NCBI GenBank assembly: GCA_049177215.1
Contig: CP185379.1
Coordinates: forward strand, 2,976,001-3,040,000
DNA length: 64,000 nt
Origin: Pollutiaquabacter aromativorans
GTDB lineage: Bacteria; Bacteroidota; Bacteroidia; AKYH767-A; 2013-40CM-41-45
Direction: 5' to 3'
Numbering within the stretch: the stretch's first letter is position 1; the number at the start of each line of letters is the position of its first letter. The position numbers and the translations under genes were made by a program. This document shows, piece after piece, positions 60,259-64,000 of this stretch. The notes under the pieces were generated by a model. It searched no databases, was not told the DNA's origin, and saw only the letters and a list, made by a program, of their open reading frames with translations.

Positions 60259-63016
60259 TCAGTGTTTAATTTTTCGAATTTGCTTTTCTGTCCTTTTGTT
60301 CCTTGCCTCCACAAACAACCCCGCCGTATACTTCTCATACAACTCAAACAGGAACTCCATCCGCTTGGCTTCCGAGGGGAAAGGCTGCGGACGATACGCC
60401 AGGTCCACGGCCTTGTCCAACTCCTGATGGGCTTTCAACAAGACCGGCGGCATGGTCAGCGGGTCGTACAGATCGGCCAGGCTGCTTTCCGGTAACTGCG
60501 CCCTTGCATCCAACACCCTGCGCAGCCTGCTCGATTTGACCCTTCTGTTTGTCGGTTGGTGATTCGGGCCAAGGGAAGTTATTGTAAACGATATCTTTTG
60601 AGTACCTGAAATCACTCTTTAATCTTCCACATACCGTGCGCACCCATGCCATGTGCATTTCTGATGTCAGTACGCCAAAAATATATAATGTACCATCAGG
60701 AATAATGAGCAATAGATTTGTGGGAATCAGATCTCTATTGCCAAATCCCATTGGGATGTACTTTCTATTTTCTGATGTAGTGGATGGAACAATTATAAAG
60801 CTATCATAGTTCCGCGCCTCGCGAAATAACCAAGGTGTATCGGCCAATTTTCTAGTAGCCGGATCGGAGCTTTCGAGACGCATTCTCCGAACCCCCTCCA
60901 ATCTTTCTGATATAGAACTCAGAGCACGAATTTCGTTCGGCTTTATCCCAACTAGCCATAAACACCATCTTTTAATATTATGAATATACTCTTGGGCCCC
61001 AACCACTCTCTTGATGTAAGTGGATAACATCGGGTTGTCCCTGACTAGCTTTTCTTTCTCTTCATCACTCATCAAGAGATAGCCGCCATCTGTCGGTTGG
61101 TTTCCTTTACTAATGGCTGGCACATTGCAAATTGGTTTCTTTCTAGAAAATATGAAAACATCCTTTGCATCGACTAAGTAAGCATTAATGTTACTGGCAG
61201 CAACTTCATTCGGTTCAGACTTAACTTCACGATAGTCATAAATTCTATATCTTTTATTTTGATAGGTGGCAAAACCGATAATAACACAGTACACTGCAGC
61301 ATTTCCTTTTGCCTCATTGTTCCACTTAAATGTCCTGTGAGCGAAATGGATTTTAATATTATAATTTCTGGATAGAAAATGCCAGAGTACTCCGGGTTGT
61401 TCTCCTTGAACAATAGAATTTGTAGAAACGAAAGCTGTCACAATTCTAGTATCAACCATAAACTTGGCTGCCTTGCCATACCATGCAGATACAAAGTCTA
61501 AATTTCCAGAGCCTTCTATTCCATTAAATACCTTCATTACCTGACTCCTCTGTGCAGGCTTCATCAGTTTGGAACCTATGAATGGGGGATTACCTATAAT
61601 ATATGATAAATCTCTTTTATCAATGATGTTACTCCAATCTACCTCAAGGGCGTCCCCATGATAAATATTCGCCGCCTTCTGCAGGGGTAGTCGCACGAAG
61701 TACTGTCCGAATTCGTTGCTCACCAGCATGTTCATCTGGTGGTCGATGAGCCACATAGCCACTTCGGCGATGCGGGCCGGGAATTCTTCGATCTCGATGC
61801 CGTAGAGCTGGTCCACGTTGAGCAGCATCACCTCGCGGATGTCGAGCAGGCCCTGTCCGCCCTTGTACAGCGAGCGCAGCACCTCCAGCTCGAGCAGGCG
61901 CAGCTCCCGGTAGGTGATCACCAGGAAGTTTCCGCAACCGCAGGCCGGGTCGAGGAAACGGAGCGAGGCCAGCTTCTTGTGGAACTCGCCCAGCCGGGCC
62001 CGGTTGCCTTTCACGCTTTCGAACTCCTCCCAGAGCGCGTCGAGGAAGAGCGGCCGGATCAGCTTGAGGATGTTCTTTTCACTCGTGTAGTGCGCACCCA
62101 GGTTGCGGCGTTCCTGCGGGTTCATCACACTCTGGAACATCGAACCGAAAATGGCCGGAGAGATCCGCGCCCAGTCGATGGAACAGCAGTCGAGCAGGGC
62201 CTTGCGCATCTTCGCGTCAAAGCTCGCCAGCGGCAGGGCTTCTTCGAACAAGCGGCCGTTCACATAGGGGAATTCCGCCAGTTGTTCGTCGAGGTTCTTC
62301 AGGCGCTTTTCGCGGGGCGTGTTCAGCACCTGGAAGAGCTCGGCCAGCCGTGCCGCCAGGTCGGAGCCGTCGGGTTGTGTGCGTTGCTCGAGGAAATCCT
62401 GGAACTGCTGTTTGTTGAAGATCGTCGTGTCGTCGGCAAACAGGCAGAACAGGATGCGGACCAGGTACACCTCCAGCGGATGTCCCGTATAACCGATCTC
62501 CTCCAACCGATCGTGGAGGCGGCCCATCAGCTCCGCCGCTTTGATGTTGGCGGGGTCCTGTTCCTGGAAGACTTTCTTCTGGTAGCCGATGATCGCCCCG
62601 AAGAGTTGCACATTACCCACCAGCTCGTCAAGCCGGAATTCGGCGATGGTGCCGTCTTCCAGATCGTGCAGCCGGAAGCGTTCGAAGTCGGACACGAGGA
62701 TGAAGCGGGGCAACTCCTCTTCTTTCAGTCCGTGCGTGTACTCCCGGGCCTGCTCATAGGCGCGGTCGAGGTTCTTCCCCCGGCTTTTCATTTCCACGAG
62801 GATCACGCCCTTCCACAACAGGTCGATGTAACCGTCGGCCTCGCCCAGCTTCTTGACCTTGTATTCAAAAGTGGCTACTCGTCGCCGGGTAATTCCGAAC
62901 ACCTCGAAGAAGCCCTCCAGGAAAGGCTTGGCATCGGCCTCTTCGTTCGTAGCGTCTTTCCATTCCTGCGCGAAGCGTACCGCGCGTTCCTTGATCTCGT
63001 TCCAGCTTAGGGGCAT
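60259..63016 (-). pseudogene. MmeI-like Type IIG restriction-modification enzyme, frameshifted near C-terminus
   Basis: One polypeptide for cutting and methylating. The N-terminal nuclease has a PD-(D/E)xK core (Asp61/65, Glu75 and Lys77 in DGYIDLLWKGVILVEMKS). The N6-adenine methylase has motif I FLDPACGCGNFL (about 353) and motif IV IGNPPFIGSKLM (about 475). The target-recognition domain follows, then a helical C-terminus. The frame shifts at about 60515-60520. Corrected, the end reads VLDARAQLPESSLADLYDPL through FLFELYEKYTAGLF, as in MmeI relatives. The stretch 60550-61640 is AT-rich while both ends are GC-rich, suggesting exchange of the specificity region. It is activity-competent if the shift is an assembly error. 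Confidence 0.85.
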
Positions 63017-63189
63017 AGGTTGGTTTCGTTCTTCCGGAAAGGTTTCAATCGGGCGATCTTCGGTTTGCTGCGCTACGGATCGCCTGGGGCCGTTAGTCCC
63101 GCATTTCCGTGTAATTCTATGAAAAACCTGAATTTCCGGTACGGCAAGTTACGGACTGCCCCGACCAATCGGAAAACGAGTGTTTGTGT

Positions 63190-63240
63190 GTTCAAATATT
63201 GTTATTGTTCATGATTCATGAACCTTTACTATATTTGAAC
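63190..63240 (+). promoter_or_regulatory. Nested inverted repeats over the AbiEi promoter (probable operator)
   Basis: The outer arms GTTCAAATAT (63190-63199) and ATATTTGAAC (63231-63240) are perfect. The inner arms GTTCATG (63207-63213) and CATGAAC (63217-63223) are perfect around ATT. The -7 box TATATTTG (63230-63237) lies inside the outer right arm, 16 bases from ATG 63254. AbiEi antitoxins are known to repress their own operon by binding inverted repeats, which this arrangement fits. Confidence 0.7.
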
Positions 63241-63253
63241 GTACAATTCGAAA

Positions 63254-64000
63254 ATGGCTGAAAATTCGATTTTAAAAGCTGCTTTGGGCCAGTTCCGGGA
63301 GGCGACCGGGATGTCGCTTCGCGTGGAGAGGGATGATCCGGAGGGTGTGGTGCTGGAGTTGGGGGGCCTCGAATGGGCCTTTCGAACGCTGGTCCGTAAT
63401 GAGTTGCGGGAACACCATCTGGGTGGTTTGCTGGAGGAGATCGGACGGGAGCAGGAGCGCACCCTGCTCGTCACGCAATACGTGAGCAAGCCTTTACGTG
63501 CGCGTTTGCGTCAGTCGGGGATCCGTTACCTCGACGCCTCCGGCAATTGTTACATACGTGCGGGGCATTCGGTGCTGTTTGTGGATGAACGCAAGGTGAG
63601 TCGGCAGCGGCGCTCCGGCTTGAGCGGGTTGTGGAAACCGACAGGACTACGCTTCCTCTTCACCGTTCTGGTAAAGCCCGAAGTCCTGCAGGCCGATTAC
63701 CGTATGATCGCGGTCGCCTGCCGGTTGTCGCTCGGAACCGTTGCCGGCCTGATGCAGGAATTGGAACGGTCGCCGTACTTCAAGAAGGTCAAAGGTGTCT
63801 GGCAGGTGAACGATCGTGAATCATTATTGGCTCGATGGCTGGATCATTACCACAGCCATCTGCGGCCACGACTGCGTCAGGCGCGTTATCGTTTTGCGCA
63901 AGAGCATTGGCGCAAGCACTGGACGCAACTCGACGTGTCCGATGCATATTGGAGCGGTGAGCCGGCGGGGGCCTTGCTCACCAATAACCTGCGGCCGGAA
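63254..64000 (+). CDS. AbiEi-family antitoxin (type IV toxin-antitoxin), cut by window end
   Basis: ATG 63254 (MAENSILKAALGQFREATGM) opens a frame that is still open at base 64000, 249 codons in. The pattern LLVTQYVSKPLRARLRQSGI then RYLDASGNCYIRAGHSVLFV and a later winged-helix part (YRMIAVACRLSLGTVAGLMQ) is that of Bacteroidota AbiEi proteins, which have an N-terminal DNA-binding domain and neutralise the nucleotidyltransferase toxin AbiEii. The toxin gene should lie just beyond the window. It is adjacent to the RM gene and divergent from it. Confidence 0.82.
   Translation, partial: MAENSILKAALGQFREATGMSLRVERDDPEGVVLELGGLEWAFRTLVRNELREHHLGGLLEEIGREQERTLLVTQYVSKPLRARLRQSGIRYLDASGNCYIRAGHSVLFVDERKVSRQRRSGLSGLWKPTGLRFLFTVLVKPEVLQADYRMIAVACRLSLGTVAGLMQELERSPYFKKVKGVWQVNDRESLLARWLDHYHSHLRPRLRQARYRFAQEHWRKHWTQLDVSDAYWSGEPAGALLTNNLRPE

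Noticed and set aside
1..64000. tRNA or rRNA genes
   Set aside because: None noticed by eye on either strand. A dedicated scan (tRNAscan-SE) was not possible, so a missed tRNA cannot be fully excluded.

Overview
The window reads as a chromosomal segment of a Bacteroidota bacterium, probably from a draft or metagenome assembly. The evidence is consistent: promoters of the Bacteroidota type (-7 box TAnnTTTG) stand before at least a dozen genes, at least eight secreted proteins end in type IX secretion (T9SS) sorting domains, there is a CarboxypepD-plug-barrel outer-membrane receptor, and ileS, a TraR/DksA-type gene and lspA stand together as is usual in this phylum. GC is moderately high through most of the window. 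Clear AT-rich exceptions are the reverse-transcriptase locus, the middle of the restriction enzyme gene and parts of one T9SS paralogue.

Layout. 0-9 kb: a cut-off unknown gene, a broken alkD-like gene, a broken outer-membrane receptor, a sugar-phosphate isomerase, lysS and an M28 aminopeptidase. 9-13.4 kb: two different IS110-family elements, both lying in the same short intergenic repeat, with a GxxExxY gene and gpsA between them. 13.4-21.8 kb: a minus-strand block of uvrC, a second M28 peptidase, lspA, a DksA-like protein with a histone-H1-like tail, and ileS. 22-34 kb: secreted and outer-membrane proteins, an MFS transporter and small cytoplasmic proteins. 34.5-41 kb: a RidA-type deaminase, a cold-shock protein, a fructosamine-kinase/methyltransferase pair, a large lamin-tail protein and asd. 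41-46 kb: T9SS proteins including a tandem duplication with recent gene conversion. 46-53 kb: purF, a two-component system and a four-gene cluster with heme-binding motifs and a DUF5777-like barrel. 53-58 kb: a minus-strand group with two enzymes of 3-hydroxyanthranilate breakdown (HAAO, ACMSD) and a TMTC-like membrane mannosyltransferase. The RidA at 34.6 kb fits a later step of the same pathway.

58-64 kb is the accessory part and looks like a defence island. A single reverse transcriptase with a YCDD active site (DRT2-like) is preceded by about 560 bases without a conventional gene. That leader is packed with hairpins and has a long stop-free frame on each strand. Next come an MmeI-like Type IIG restriction-modification enzyme with an AT-rich (probably exchanged) specificity region, and an AbiEi-type antitoxin with nested inverted repeats over its promoter, cut by the window end. 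The RT and its leader are the best candidate here for a little-described system.

Two window-wide patterns stand out. Many intergenic gaps hold short tandem repeats of fixed period (7, 8 or about 9-10 bases, different sequence in each gap). About nine genes carry single-base frameshifts, which more likely reflects assembly indels than mass gene decay. Where a gene is frameshifted, the coordinates span the whole reconstructed reading.
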